A DNA stretch of 36,758 bases, taken from positions 1 to 36,758 of the forward strand of contig JAGFIQ010000035.1 of NCBI GenBank assembly GCA_024103495.1. Direction: 5' to 3'. This document shows positions 1 through 8,252 of the stretch, one piece after another; the first letter of the stretch is position 1, and the number at the start of each line of letters is the position of its first letter. The notes under the pieces are model-generated. The model was given only the letters and a program-made list of their open reading frames with translations. It was not told the origin of the DNA and made no database searches. The translations under genes were made by a program, and so were the position numbers. This DNA is from Aridibacter famidurans. Its GTDB lineage: Bacteria > Acidobacteriota > Blastocatellia > Pyrinomonadales > Pyrinomonadaceae.

Positions 1-411
1 TAGCGGCGACATGATCGGAAACCGCCGAGCCAGTCAGAACCCGGAGCGCAAGCGACGGGCATAGCCGACCGCGTAGCGGTGATTTGAGTTAAGCCGTGGG
101 TAAGCCCGAAGGGCGCCACCCACGGTAAAGAGGCGCCCCGAATTTCTTAGCCGCGTAGCGGCGATATGAAGCAGTACCCGGAGCGGTAGCGATGGGTCCT
201 CTTTTGATGGTTGATCCTCACCGGCCAATGAATTCCCCACGTGCTTAGCGGCTGCGTTTATCTCCCTCCCCGAAGATCTCTGCGCTCCCTGCGTGCTCTG
301 CGTTTTTTTACTTTCTACTTTTGAATTTTCACTTGTTCTGCCCGTCGCTGCCGCTCCGGGTACTGCTTACCGCTGAGGTCGGGGACAAGCCCCGCCCCTA
401 CGATTTTCTTC

Positions 412-440
412 TTGACCTTTCCGAAATCTTCCCCTAAACT
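412..440 (+). promoter_or_regulatory. Putative lexA promoter
   Basis: TTGACC at 412-417 and TAAACT at 435-440 are separated by exactly 17 bases and lie about 40 bases before the lexA ATG. This fits a sigma-70-type promoter. The same TAAACT hexamer occurs 30-40 bases before two other genes in the window (15805-15810 and 25309-25314). Confidence 0.5.
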
Positions 441-478
441 ATCCAAACTGTCCATAAAATATCCGCAGAGTGTCCGTT
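441..478 (+). promoter_or_regulatory. Candidate LexA operator region (phased TCC triplets)
   Basis: Between the promoter and the lexA start, TCC occurs at 442, 451, 462 and 473, that is, every 9-11 bases, roughly one helical turn. An autoregulatory LexA site would be expected here, but no known SOS box sequence is visible. The assignment rests only on position and spacing. Confidence 0.2.
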
Positions 479-1072
479 ATGCAGGAAGAGAAACTTCTGG
501 AATTTCTAAAGAGGAACGATTCGCCTAAACAGAGCGAGATGAAGCGGGCGATCGGGACGAAGTCGAACGCCGTGCTTTACAAGGTGCTCGATTCGCTCGA
601 AGAACAGGGCTTTATCAAAAGGTCGAAGGGCCGGTGGCGCGGGGTCAGCCTTGTCTCGTACGACGAGGACAGCGTCGGAGAGGGCTGGACGTCGATACCT
701 CTCCTGGGTATTGTCGCCGCCGGCCACCCGATCGAGGCGGTACTGACGCCCGAGAAAATGTCCGTTCCGTCCACGATGCTCAAGCCCGGGCACGATTACT
801 TCGCGCTCGAGGTCCGCGGCGATTCGATGATCGACGAAAAGATACTCGACGGCGACCGGATCGCGCTCAGGCAGGCGAACACGGCGTCGAACGGCGACGT
901 GGTCGTGGCGCTGATCGACGGGGAGAATGCCACGGTGAAGACGTTCCGGAAATCGGGCAGGAAGGTCCAGCTGATCCCTGCGAACAGGGACTTCGAGACG
1001 ATCGAGGTCGACGCGGACAGGGTGACGATCCAGGGCGTCCTGGTCGGGCTGGTTAGACACTACGAGAAGTGA
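479..1072 (+). CDS. lexA: LexA repressor (SOS response, self-cleaving)
   Basis: Transcriptional repressor of the SOS regulon that inactivates itself by RecA-stimulated autocleavage. The product is 197 residues from ATG 479; a GTG at 470 would add three residues. Residues 1-60 form a winged-helix DNA-binding domain of unusual sequence. The C-terminal S24 peptidase domain has the Ala81-Gly82 scissile bond, the catalytic serine in GDSMID (Ser116) and the catalytic lysine in TVKTF (Lys154), with the spacing known for LexA. The gene heads the imuA-imuB-dnaE2 cluster, which fits a dedicated regulator of the mutagenesis genes. Because the recognition domain differs from that of enterobacterial LexA, the operator is probably also non-standard. 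The family call is secure; the start is chosen because ATG fits the promoter spacing better. Confidence 0.93.
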   Translation: MQEEKLLEFLKRNDSPKQSEMKRAIGTKSNAVLYKVLDSLEEQGFIKRSKGRWRGVSLVSYDEDSVGEGWTSIPLLGIVAAGHPIEAVLTPEKMSVPSTMLKPGHDYFALEVRGDSMIDEKILDGDRIALRQANTASNGDVVVALIDGENATVKTFRKSGRKVQLIPANRDFETIEVDADRVTIQGVLVGLVRHYEK

Positions 1073-1079
1073 AAGGTCG

Positions 1080-1240
1080 AAAGTAAAAAGTAAAAAGTAA
1101 AAAGTTTGAAAGTGTTCAAAGGTCAAGGTTCAAGGTTAAAAGCCAGGCGTGTTTCATCACCTGCAGATCGACGCGTCTTACAATCACGCTCCCACGCGGC
1201 GACTGAGCTTTTTTACTTTTTACTTTTTACTTTTTACTTT
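1080..1240. repeat. Perfect 26-bp inverted repeat of a 7-base word between lexA and imuA
   Basis: Positions 1080-1105 read AAAGT followed by three copies of AAAAAGT, and 1215-1240 are the exact reverse complement. The arms are separated by about 110 bases and could pair in RNA. Related AAAAAGT or ACTTTTT runs occur near 305-320 and 26096-26126. Confidence 0.75.
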
Positions 1241-1251
1241 GCAGAGCGCAC

Positions 1252-1908
1252 GTGATAGCCCGGGGCGTCGCAAAGCTCCGGGAGTTCGCGGAGCTCAGGC
1301 AGGCGGAACGTGTCCTCACCGGCGTAGCGCCCTTCGACCGCCTGACCGGCGGTCTCATACGCGGGGGGATCTGCGAGCTGACGGGGGCCGAGGGCAGCGG
1401 CAAGCGCGGGCTCGTTCTCTCGGTGATCGCGAACCTGACGAGGGCGAACAACATATGCGCGGTGGTGGACGCTTCGGACAGTTTCGATCCGCCGTCCGCG
1501 GACAGAAGCGGCGTGAAACTGGACAAGGTGCTGTGGGTGAAATGCGGGGGCGATCCGAAGAAGGCGGTGCTGTCGACCGATTACCTGATCCAGTCCGGTT
1601 TGTTCGGCGGGATATGGCTCGACCTGAGCCTCGCGGACAAGGATTTCCTTGATCGTCTTCCGAGCTCGTACTGGTTCCGGTTCAAGGTCGGGCTGAAGGA
1701 CACGCCGGCGGTGCTGCTGGTGACGCTCGAGGAGACCCGGCTGCGATCGGCGTCGCATCAGTCGGTGCGCGTTTCGAAGGAGTCGAGCGAATGGGCGGGC
1801 GAATCGGGCTTCCGGGTGATGCGCGGCGCGGAGGTGAGACTGGAGATGACGAAACCGGTATCGATGGGCAATGAGCATCTGTCATTGACCAATGGAGAGG
1901 GGGATTGA
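1252..1908 (+). CDS. imuA: ImuA, RecA-like protein of the error-prone polymerase cluster
   Basis: The 218-residue product resembles ImuA, the RecA/SulA-like partner of ImuB and DnaE2 in damage-induced mutagenesis. A leading segment (VLTGVAPFDRLTGGLIRGGI) is typical of RecA-fold proteins. It is followed by a P-loop-like GAEGSGKRG at residues 45-53, and later a hydrophobic strand GGIWLDLSL stands where the Walker B strand would be. The start is GTG 1252 with only a weak ribosome site (GCAGAG). Position between lexA and imuB supports the call. ImuA is thought to assist translesion synthesis rather than promote strand exchange. Sequence similarity in this family is low, so the name rests partly on gene order. 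Confidence 0.8.
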   Translation: MIARGVAKLREFAELRQAERVLTGVAPFDRLTGGLIRGGICELTGAEGSGKRGLVLSVIANLTRANNICAVVDASDSFDPPSADRSGVKLDKVLWVKCGGDPKKAVLSTDYLIQSGLFGGIWLDLSLADKDFLDRLPSSYWFRFKVGLKDTPAVLLVTLEETRLRSASHQSVRVSKESSEWAGESGFRVMRGAEVRLEMTKPVSMGNEHLSLTNGEGD

Positions 1909-2128
1909 ACCGCAGAGCTCGCAGAGAGCGCAGAGATTTTTAGGATTTTTTAAACGCAAAGGCCGCTAAGGACGCGAAGGAGATCTATTGCTTTTTCCTT
2001 TTGATTGACTTGTCGCAATATTCGCGAAAGTCGAAACCGCTACACGCGAAAAGAACCTCAAAAACCTTTGCGACCTTCGCGTTTAAAGATCCCTAAAGAT
2101 CTCTGCGCTCTCTGTGTTCTCTGCGGTT
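1908..2128. repeat. Imperfect 64-bp inverted repeat between imuA and imuB
   Basis: The arm at 1908-1971, starting on the last base of the imuA stop codon, is matched in reverse complement by 2065-2128, with mismatches and equal length. The word is a purine-rich CGCAGAGAG/GCGCAGAGAT pattern; a related fragment lies near 273-303. It would form a long stem in the transcript between two genes that should be co-expressed. Confidence 0.7.
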
Positions 2129-2134
2129 GATCCA

Positions 2135-3367
2135 ATGTTCGTAGCCATTCGCTCAGATTCAGACAACTCGAAAGCGCTCGAAGCGGCGCGGCGGCACTCG
2201 CCCAATATAGAGATAGTCGGGCCGCGGACGCTGATCTTTGACATCACGGGCAGCGCCGGGAAGAAGGCGAAACGGACAGCCGGGAAGATATTTGAAGAAG
2301 GCGCGTACAAGGCGATCGGCGTTTCCGACAATGCCGCTGCCGCGCTTATGCTCGCCCGTCATCGCGACGGGGTCAGCTTCGCGACCGCCGAAGACCCAAA
2401 AGAGCTCGAAGAGATCCCGGTCGACGCGCTTGAGACCGACCGCGAGTTCCGCGAGCTGATGGACGCCTGGGGGATCGTCACGCTTGGAGAGTTCAAGCGG
2501 CTTCCGGAAGACGACATGGTCGAGCGGTTCGGGCTGGACGTGGTCACACACCGCGAGGCGGCATCCGGCACTGCTTACCGCGCGCCGGCGTGGAACGTCC
2601 GCGATAACAACTTCCTCTGGTCGCGCAGGCTCGACGGCGAGATAAAGACCATCGAGCCCTTGAATTTCATACTCTCCGCCGGCGTTCGGCAGGTGTTCGA
2701 AAACCTCTCGTACGCGGGGCTCTCGACGCAGACGGCGAACATCGCACTTTCGGGCCGCGGCGGAAGGAAAGAGTACAAGGTGCGGCTGGTCTTCCCCGTG
2801 CTCAACGAGAAGATATGGCTCAGGCAGACGGTCTCGAAGATCGAACAGGATCCGCCGGAATTCGGCATCGAGTCGGTCGAGCTCGAGTTCGAATCGTGCC
2901 GGCCGCGCGTCGTGCAGAACAACCTCTATTCTGGCGCGGTGCTCGAGCCGGAGAACCTGGACCTTCTCGTCTCGAAGCTGAAGAAGGTCGTCGGCATCGA
3001 GGAGATCGGCGTGCCGAGGCTACTCGATTCATGGAGCCGGCCTTTCTCTTTTACGGAGAACCTTTCGCCTCTGACCCGCGAGTTCGACGAGAAGGCGTGT
3101 GAGACGGTGTTCGCCGCTTACTATCGCTACCCGAAGCCGGTCAGGGCGCGGCTCGGATTCGAGAACGGTATGCCGCGCGCGATATCGATCAAGGGAAAGA
3201 AGCAGATGGTCCGGATCGCGGCCGGACCCTGGAGGGCGGATTCGGAATGGCACCGGCCGGAGGTTTTCTCGAGAGACGAGTGGGACCTCGAGACCGAGAC
3301 GGGCGCGGTCTACCGGGTGGTCGTCAGCGGGCGCGGGGAGGCGGTGATCGAAGGCGGCTTTGATTGA
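2135..3367 (+). CDS. imuB: ImuB-like inactive Y-family polymerase, short N-terminus
   Basis: ImuB is a catalytically dead Y-family DNA polymerase homologue that bridges the beta clamp, ImuA and DnaE2 at lesions. From ATG 2135 the product is 410 residues (GTG 2114 would add seven). Residues 15-80 (from EAARRHSPNIEIVGPRTLIF) match the middle of the palm region, 85-130 the helix-hairpin-helix part, 145-270 the little-finger-like domain, and the end (SEWHRPEVFSRDEWDL onward) is the characteristic ImuB tail. What is missing is the first portion of the palm, which in other ImuB proteins precedes the EAARRHSP segment. The 226 bases upstream hold only a repeat, so the missing part is not encoded next door. 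No clear clamp-binding motif was recognised. Its neighbours imuA and dnaE2 support the function. Confidence 0.82.
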   Translation: MFVAIRSDSDNSKALEAARRHSPNIEIVGPRTLIFDITGSAGKKAKRTAGKIFEEGAYKAIGVSDNAAAALMLARHRDGVSFATAEDPKELEEIPVDALETDREFRELMDAWGIVTLGEFKRLPEDDMVERFGLDVVTHREAASGTAYRAPAWNVRDNNFLWSRRLDGEIKTIEPLNFILSAGVRQVFENLSYAGLSTQTANIALSGRGGRKEYKVRLVFPVLNEKIWLRQTVSKIEQDPPEFGIESVELEFESCRPRVVQNNLYSGAVLEPENLDLLVSKLKKVVGIEEIGVPRLLDSWSRPFSFTENLSPLTREFDEKACETVFAAYYRYPKPVRARLGFENGMPRAISIKGKKQMVRIAAGPWRADSEWHRPEVFSRDEWDLETETGAVYRVVVSGRGEAVIEGGFD

Positions 3368-3377
3368 GAGAGGATAT

Positions 3378-3519
3378 TTAGCCACAGATTAAGGAGATAA
3401 ACATGGATACGGAAGGAGCATGGATGACTTTATATAACGCAGGAGAATATTACGCATGTGAATCGATGCCTATGCATTGCCCTTCAAAATCCGTGTTTAT
3501 CTCCTTAATCTGTGGCTAA
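3378..3519. repeat. 31-bp inverted repeat between imuB and dnaE2
   Basis: Arms 3378-3408 and 3489-3519 are reverse complements with one mismatch (30 of 31); each contains CCACAGATTAAGGAGATAAA or its complement. The loop is 80 bases. It starts 10 bases after the imuB stop and could act as a bidirectional structure or a terminator without a T-run. At 3533-3554, just before dnaE2, there is also a copy of the CCCGGAGCGG family (inverted). Confidence 0.8.
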
Positions 3520-3559
3520 TTCTTTTTGTGCCGGTCGCTACCGCTCCCGGTACTGATCT

Positions 3560-6500
3560 ATGTATTGCGAGCTTCACGCATCCTCGGCTTTCAGCTTCCT
3601 GCGCGGCGGGTCGCTTCCGGAGCGCCTCGCCGAGGCGGCCGCGGAAAATGACATTCCCGCCATCGCCCAGCTCGACCGCGACAATGTCAGCGGCGCCGTC
3701 CGGTTCCACCGCAAGGCGAAGGAGCTCGGCGTCAAGCCCGTCATAGGCGCCGAGGTCACGATGTTCGACGGCACCGCGCTTCCCCTGATCCCCGTAGACC
3801 TGACCGGCTACCAGAACCTATGCCAGCTTCTGACCGCCGCGAAGCTCCGCGCCGAGAAAGGCGAGCACCGGGCTACGTTCGACGATCTCGACCAGTTCAG
3901 CAAAGGCCTCGTATGCCTTTCCGGTTCGCCCGACGACGGCCTGCTTCCGTCGGCGATAAGAAGCGGCGAAAAGGAACTCGCGCTTCATTACTTCGACCGT
4001 CTCCGCTCGATCTTCAAAGACCGCTTCTATCTCGAGCTCCAGCGCCACCTTCGCCGGGACGAGGAGCGGATCAACCAGTCGCTGATCGAGCTCTCCGAGA
4101 GGACCGGAGTACCGCTCGTCGCGACCAACGGCGTCCTCTACGCGGACAAACACGACCGGGAGATCTCCGACCTTTTCACCTGCATACGCAACTCCGCCAC
4201 CGTCCGCACCGCCGGACGGCTTATGTCGCTCAATGCCGAGCGGTTCGTCAAGACGTCCGCATATATGTTCAAGCTGTTCAACGACCAAAGGCGCGCGGTC
4301 GAGACGGCGGGCGAGATCGCCTCGATGGTCGGGTTTTCGATGGACCGCCTCGGCTACACCTTCCCCGATTACGAGGTCCCCGGGAGTGAGACGATGCAGA
4401 GCTTCCTGAGGCGCATCACCCGCAAGGGAACGTACCAGCGCTACGGCGGGAAGCCGCCGAAGAAGGTCGCCGAACAGATCGAGAAAGAGCTCGCGATGAT
4501 CGAGAAGCTCGACCTGTGCGGATATTTCCTCGTCGTCTGGGACATCGTCGATTTCTGCCGCCGCCACGACATACTCGTCCAGGGCCGCGGCTCGGCGGCA
4601 AACAGCGCCGTTTGCTACGTGCTCGGCATCACGGCGGTCGATCCCGCGACAAGCGACCTTCTGTTCGAACGCTTTCTGTCCGAAGAACGCGAGGAATGCC
4701 CCGACATCGACCTCGACCTTCCGAGCGGGCCCGACCGCGAGCTCGCCATCCAGTACCTCTATCAAAAGTACGGCCGGCACGGCGCGGCGATGACCGCCAA
4801 CATCATCACCTACCGCCAGCGGTCGGCGATCCGCGAGACCGGCAAGGTGTTCGAGATCCCGGAGGGTCAGGTCGGGAAGCTCGCCAAGCTCGCCTCGCAC
4901 TTCAGGCATTCGGACGGCGATTTCTTCGCTAGACTCCGGGAGAACTCGGACCTCGGGACAAGCAAGCGGATCGCGAAGTTCGCCGAACTCGTCGAGCGGA
5001 TACAGGATTACCCGCGCCACCTTGGCCAGCATTCGGGCGGGATGATCGTCTTCAAGGGCAAGCTGGACCGCGTCGTTCCGCTCGAGCCCGCGACGATGCC
5101 CGGCCGCGTCATCGTCCAGTGGGACAAGGACGACTGCGCCAACGTCGGCATCATCAAGGTCGATCTTTTGGGGCTCGGGATGCTCGCCGCCGTCCGCGAC
5201 ACCGTGAACCTTGTGCGCAGCCACCAGGGCGAAGAGGTCGATCTGGCGACGATCCCGAAGGACGATCCGCTTGTGTACGAAACGCTGCAGAAGGCGGACA
5301 CGGTCGGGATGTTCCAGGTCGAGAGCCGCGCGCAGATGAGTTCCCTGCCGAAGACCCTGCCGAAGAAGTTCTACGACCTGGTCGTGCAGGTCGCGATCAT
5401 ACGTCCCGGTCCGATCGTCGGGCAGATGTACGGCCCGTATGTCCGGAGGCGGCTCGGCCAGGAGGACGTCGATTATATGGACCCCAGGCTGAGACCGATC
5501 CTGCAGAAGACGCTCGGGGTGCCTTTGTTCCAGGAACAGCTTCTGAAGATCGCGATGGTCGCGGCGGATTTTTCGGGAGGCGAGGCGGAGGAACTGCGGC
5601 GGGCGTTCGGGTTCAAGCGGGCAGACAAGAAGGTGCCCGAGATCACCGCTAGGCTTATGGAGGGAATGAAGCGCAACGGGATAAACGAGGCGACGCAAGA
5701 GAAGATCGCCAAGGCGGTCAACTCGTTCGCGATCTATGGTTTCCCGGAATCGCACGCGGCGAGCTTCGCGCTTATCACGTACGCCAGCGCGTACCTGAAA
5801 TGCCATTACCTCGCTGCGTTCACCGCCGGCCTGCTCAACAACCAGCCGATGGGCTTTTACTCGCCTGCGACATTGATCAAGGACGCCGAGCGGCACGGCC
5901 AGGAGTTTCTGAAGATCGACATACAGGCGTCGGACTACCTCTGCTCGCTCGAAGGCCCGAAAGACAGGCCGAAGATTCGAATAGGACTGATGTATGTGAA
6001 GGGACTCCGTAAGAGCACGGGGCTGGAGATCGAGGAAGAGCGTAAGCGGAACGGGCCGTTCGAGGGGATCGCCGATCTTCTGGCGCGCGTGCCTCTTATC
6101 AACAAGCGCGAGATCCGGCAGCTTTCGCTCTCCGGGGCGCTGACGTTCGGCAAGGACCGGCGCGGTTCGCTCTGGGACGCGGAGCGCGAGATACAGAAGG
6201 TCGGGCCGCTTCTGAAGAACCTTCGCGAACGGCCGAAGCGGTCGCCTCTTCCGTTGATGAACGAGCTGGAGAACCTTCACGCCGATTTCGCGGTGACGGG
6301 CCTCACGGTCGAGAGGCATCCGATGGCGCTTATCCGCGACGCGCTTCAGAGAAAAGGGATATTATCTTCGGCGGAAGTGACGAAAAGAAGGAAGCGTTCG
6401 CTTGTGTCGGTGGCAGGGGCGGTGATCTGCCGGCAGAGGCCCGGAACGGCGAAGGGAGTGCTGTTCATAAGCCTCGAGGACGAGGCGGGCATCTCGAACT

Positions 6501-6673
6501 TCATCGTAATGCCGGACGTTTTCGACAAGTTCAGGCAGACGATAATCGAGAGCCCTTACCTTCTTATAAAGGGGCAGGTCGAGAACAATGGGGTCCAGAC
6601 GCTTGTAAAGGGAATGTATTTCGAGCGGCTTTCTTTCATAAGCCTGTATGGGGAGTCGCACGATTTTCATTAG
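3560..6673 (+). CDS. dnaE2: Error-prone DNA polymerase DnaE2 (C-family)
   Basis: Translesion C-family DNA polymerase, the catalytic member of the ImuA-ImuB-DnaE2 mutasome. At 1037 residues it has the usual DnaE2 length. The PHP domain occupies residues 1-210 and opens with ELHASSAFSFLRGGS, the DnaE2 version of this motif. The palm contains CPDIDLDLPSG with the two catalytic aspartates (Asp382, Asp384) and VDLLGLG with the third (Asp535). The segment FQVESRAQMSSLPK and the IRPGPIVG motif are polymerase-III family signatures. An OB-fold lies near residues 950-1030 (VSVAGAVICRQRPG, then a FISLEDEAG strand). ATG 3560 is chosen because the PHP motif starts four residues in. Expected to be LexA-controlled with the upstream genes, although repeats separate it from imuB. 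Confidence 0.96.
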   Translation: MYCELHASSAFSFLRGGSLPERLAEAAAENDIPAIAQLDRDNVSGAVRFHRKAKELGVKPVIGAEVTMFDGTALPLIPVDLTGYQNLCQLLTAAKLRAEKGEHRATFDDLDQFSKGLVCLSGSPDDGLLPSAIRSGEKELALHYFDRLRSIFKDRFYLELQRHLRRDEERINQSLIELSERTGVPLVATNGVLYADKHDREISDLFTCIRNSATVRTAGRLMSLNAERFVKTSAYMFKLFNDQRRAVETAGEIASMVGFSMDRLGYTFPDYEVPGSETMQSFLRRITRKGTYQRYGGKPPKKVAEQIEKELAMIEKLDLCGYFLVVWDIVDFCRRHDILVQGRGSAANSAVCYVLGITAVDPATSDLLFERFLSEEREECPDIDLDLPSGPDRELAIQYLYQKYGRHGAAMTANIITYRQRSAIRETGKVFEIPEGQVGKLAKLASHFRHSDGDFFARLRENSDLGTSKRIAKFAELVERIQDYPRHLGQHSGGMIVFKGKLDRVVPLEPATMPGRVIVQWDKDDCANVGIIKVDLLGLGMLAAVRDTVNLVRSHQGEEVDLATIPKDDPLVYETLQKADTVGMFQVESRAQMSSLPKTLPKKFYDLVVQVAIIRPGPIVGQMYGPYVRRRLGQEDVDYMDPRLRPILQKTLGVPLFQEQLLKIAMVAADFSGGEAEELRRAFGFKRADKKVPEITARLMEGMKRNGINEATQEKIAKAVNSFAIYGFPESHAASFALITYASAYLKCHYLAAFTAGLLNNQPMGFYSPATLIKDAERHGQEFLKIDIQASDYLCSLEGPKDRPKIRIGLMYVKGLRKSTGLEIEEERKRNGPFEGIADLLARVPLINKREIRQLSLSGALTFGKDRRGSLWDAEREIQKVGPLLKNLRERPKRSPLPLMNELENLHADFAVTGLTVERHPMALIRDALQRKGILSSAEVTKRRKRSLVSVAGAVICRQRPGTAKGVLFISLEDEAGISNFIVMPDVFDKFRQTIIESPYLLIKGQVENNGVQTLVKGMYFERLSFISLYGESHDFH

Positions 6674-7103
6674 TTGATCGTGAATCGTGAATAGAGGGGA
6701 GGAGGAAAAAAGATAGACAGGATATATAGGATTGCTCTTCGTGTTTTCCACAGGGTCAATCAATAGATGAGATCAAAGCGATCTACAGAATGGCAGCTTC
6801 AGAAACTGCAATGTGACGAGAAATCGTGCTTTGCGCCTTCAGGTTGGATCCTTTCTATCCTGTTCATCCTGTTTCTTCCTCCTTCTTCTCTATTGCGGAG
6901 GTGGAAAGAATTTGAGGCACGTACTGATTGTGATTATTTCAAAGTTCAGGTTCAGCCTCTACGTTTGCGATCGGCTACCCAATTTCAAATCACTATGCGC
7001 CTTTGCGCCTCCACGGTGCCGGTCTCTTCTTCCGGTCTGCATTTATCTCGCTTACGTGTCCAATACCCAAAGGATAGATCGTCTATAAGGAAGGAAATCG
7101 AAA
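6674..7103. repeat. Gap after dnaE2: inverted repeat, no gene
   Basis: Positions 6701-6733 and 6846-6882 form an imperfect inverted repeat built on GGAGGAA and ACAGGAT words. The remaining sequence is AT-rich and has no supported gene; short open frames such as 6767-7180 have no recognisable features and run into the next gene. A purine-rich AAGGAAGG at 7089-7096 is the likely ribosome site of the following gene. Confidence 0.65.
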
Positions 7104-7763
7104 ATGGAAAGATCTCTCAAGTTTCTCGCAAAATTGAAGAAGAACAACGACCGGGACTGGTTCAACGCCAACAAGAATGAGTTTCTTGCTGCGAAGGACG
7201 AGTTCGAGAGCGCCGTCGAAAAGTTGATCGCCGGCATCGCCGGATTCGATCCATCGGTGATCGGCACGGCACCCAAGGACTGCCTGTTCAGGATCTACAG
7301 GGACGTGCGTTTCACGGCGGACAAGAGCCCGTACAAGACTGCCTTCGGCGCGTACATCGCGCCGGGGGGAAGGAAATCGATGAATCCCGGGTATTACGTT
7401 CATATCGAACCGAAGGCGTCGTTTGTCGCCGGCGGAATGCACAGGCCGGATGCGGCCGAGCTCCTCGCGGTGCGCAACGTGATCGCGTCCGATCCGAAGG
7501 CGCTCGAGAAGATCGAGAAGCAGGCGGCTTTCAGGAAGTACTTCGACAAGATCGACTCGCACGAGAAGCTGAAGACCGCTCCGAAAGGATTCGAGAAGGA
7601 TCATCCGGCGATCGAGTACCTGAAGCTGAAGGGATATACCGTGAGTCACGAATTCAAGAAGGACTCGGAGGTCAAGGACCCGAAGTTCCCTGTTAACGCA
7701 GTCCGGGTGTTCAAAGCTATGAATCCTCTGATCGAATTTCTGCGGAAGGCGGGAGGTAAATGA
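7104..7763 (+). CDS. DUF2461 family protein
   Basis: The 219-residue product matches the DUF2461/TIGR02453 family: the opening (FLAKLKKNNDRDWFNANKNE), the segment RIYRDVRFTADKSPYKTAFG near residues 65-85, and GYYVHIEPK near 95-104 are the conserved blocks. The biochemical function of the family is unknown. The length is normal for the family and the protein is soluble, with no signal peptide or membrane segment. The start ATG 7104 follows a good ribosome site (AAGGAAGG). It stands alone between repeat-filled gaps, so the neighbours say nothing about its role. Confidence 0.88.
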   Translation: MERSLKFLAKLKKNNDRDWFNANKNEFLAAKDEFESAVEKLIAGIAGFDPSVIGTAPKDCLFRIYRDVRFTADKSPYKTAFGAYIAPGGRKSMNPGYYVHIEPKASFVAGGMHRPDAAELLAVRNVIASDPKALEKIEKQAAFRKYFDKIDSHEKLKTAPKGFEKDHPAIEYLKLKGYTVSHEFKKDSEVKDPKFPVNAVRVFKAMNPLIEFLRKAGGK

Positions 7764-8252
7764 ACAGGGATTAAGGGGATCAAGGGGATGGGAAGAAGAC
7801 AGGAGACGGGAGACTGAAGACAGGAGACGAAAGTCAGGAGACAGAAGTCAGGAGACGAAAGTCGAAACCAGGAACGCAAGCGATGGGCAAAAGCGACCGC
7901 GTAGCGGTCATGTGCATTTAGCCGTGGGCAAGCCCGAAGGGCGCAGCCCACGGTACACGGTGACAGCTAGTCCCGAGTCGCGTAGCGACGACACGAAATA
8001 AGAAGTCAGAAGTCAGGAGACGAAAGTCGAAACCAGGAACGCAAGCGATGGGCACAAGCGACCGCGTAGCGGTCATGTGCATTTAGCCGTGGGCAAGCCC
8101 GAAGGGCGCAGCCCACGGTACAGGGTGACAACTCATCCCGAGTCGCGTAGCGACGACAAGAAGCAAGGAGTCAGAAATCGGAACCCGGGACGAAGGCGAT
8201 CGGCATAGCCCCAAAGACCCCGGAAATTGTGAACTCCTATCGGAGCAAGACT
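7764..8252. repeat. Gap with a 165-bp tandem duplication carrying hairpins
   Basis: Positions 7845-7993 are repeated almost exactly at 8010-8158 (offset 165 bases). Each copy holds an AAGTCAGGAGAC word, the small palindrome GACCGCGTAGCGGTC, the CCGTGGGC...GCCCACGG hairpin (7922-7953 and 8087-8118) and GTCGCGTAGCGAC. Before it, 7785-7860 is a degenerate run of GGAGAC/AAGTCAGGAGAC words. No gene is supported. The short distance between copies suggests a recent local duplication. Confidence 0.85.

Larger units (their letters stand above)
1..478. repeat. Gene-free left end with interspersed hairpin repeats
   Basis: No convincing gene is seen before lexA. The stretch holds a hairpin repeat at 94-125 (CCGTGGGT pairing with ACCCACGG around a CCCGAAGGG core) that recurs at 7922, 8087, 20072 and 23798. 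It also holds an imperfect inverted repeat, 171-196 against 341-366 (24 of 26 positions match when one arm is reversed), built on CCCGGAGCGG. Relatives of that word occur at 38-59, 3533-3554 and 23962-23985. Small CGCGTAGCG palindromes are scattered between them. The last 70 bases carry the lexA promoter. Confidence 0.7.

Noticed and set aside
506..1126. 206-residue minus-strand frame opposite lexA
   Set aside because: Shadow frame; lexA has all catalytic residues in the + strand frame.
3818..6319. 833-residue open frame on the minus strand opposite dnaE2
   Set aside because: It lies fully within dnaE2, is Arg/Leu/Asp-rich without family features, and arises from the codon bias of the GC-rich gene on the other strand.
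6767..7180. 137-residue + strand frame before the DUF2461 gene
   Set aside because: It crosses an inverted repeat and overlaps the start of a supported gene in another frame.
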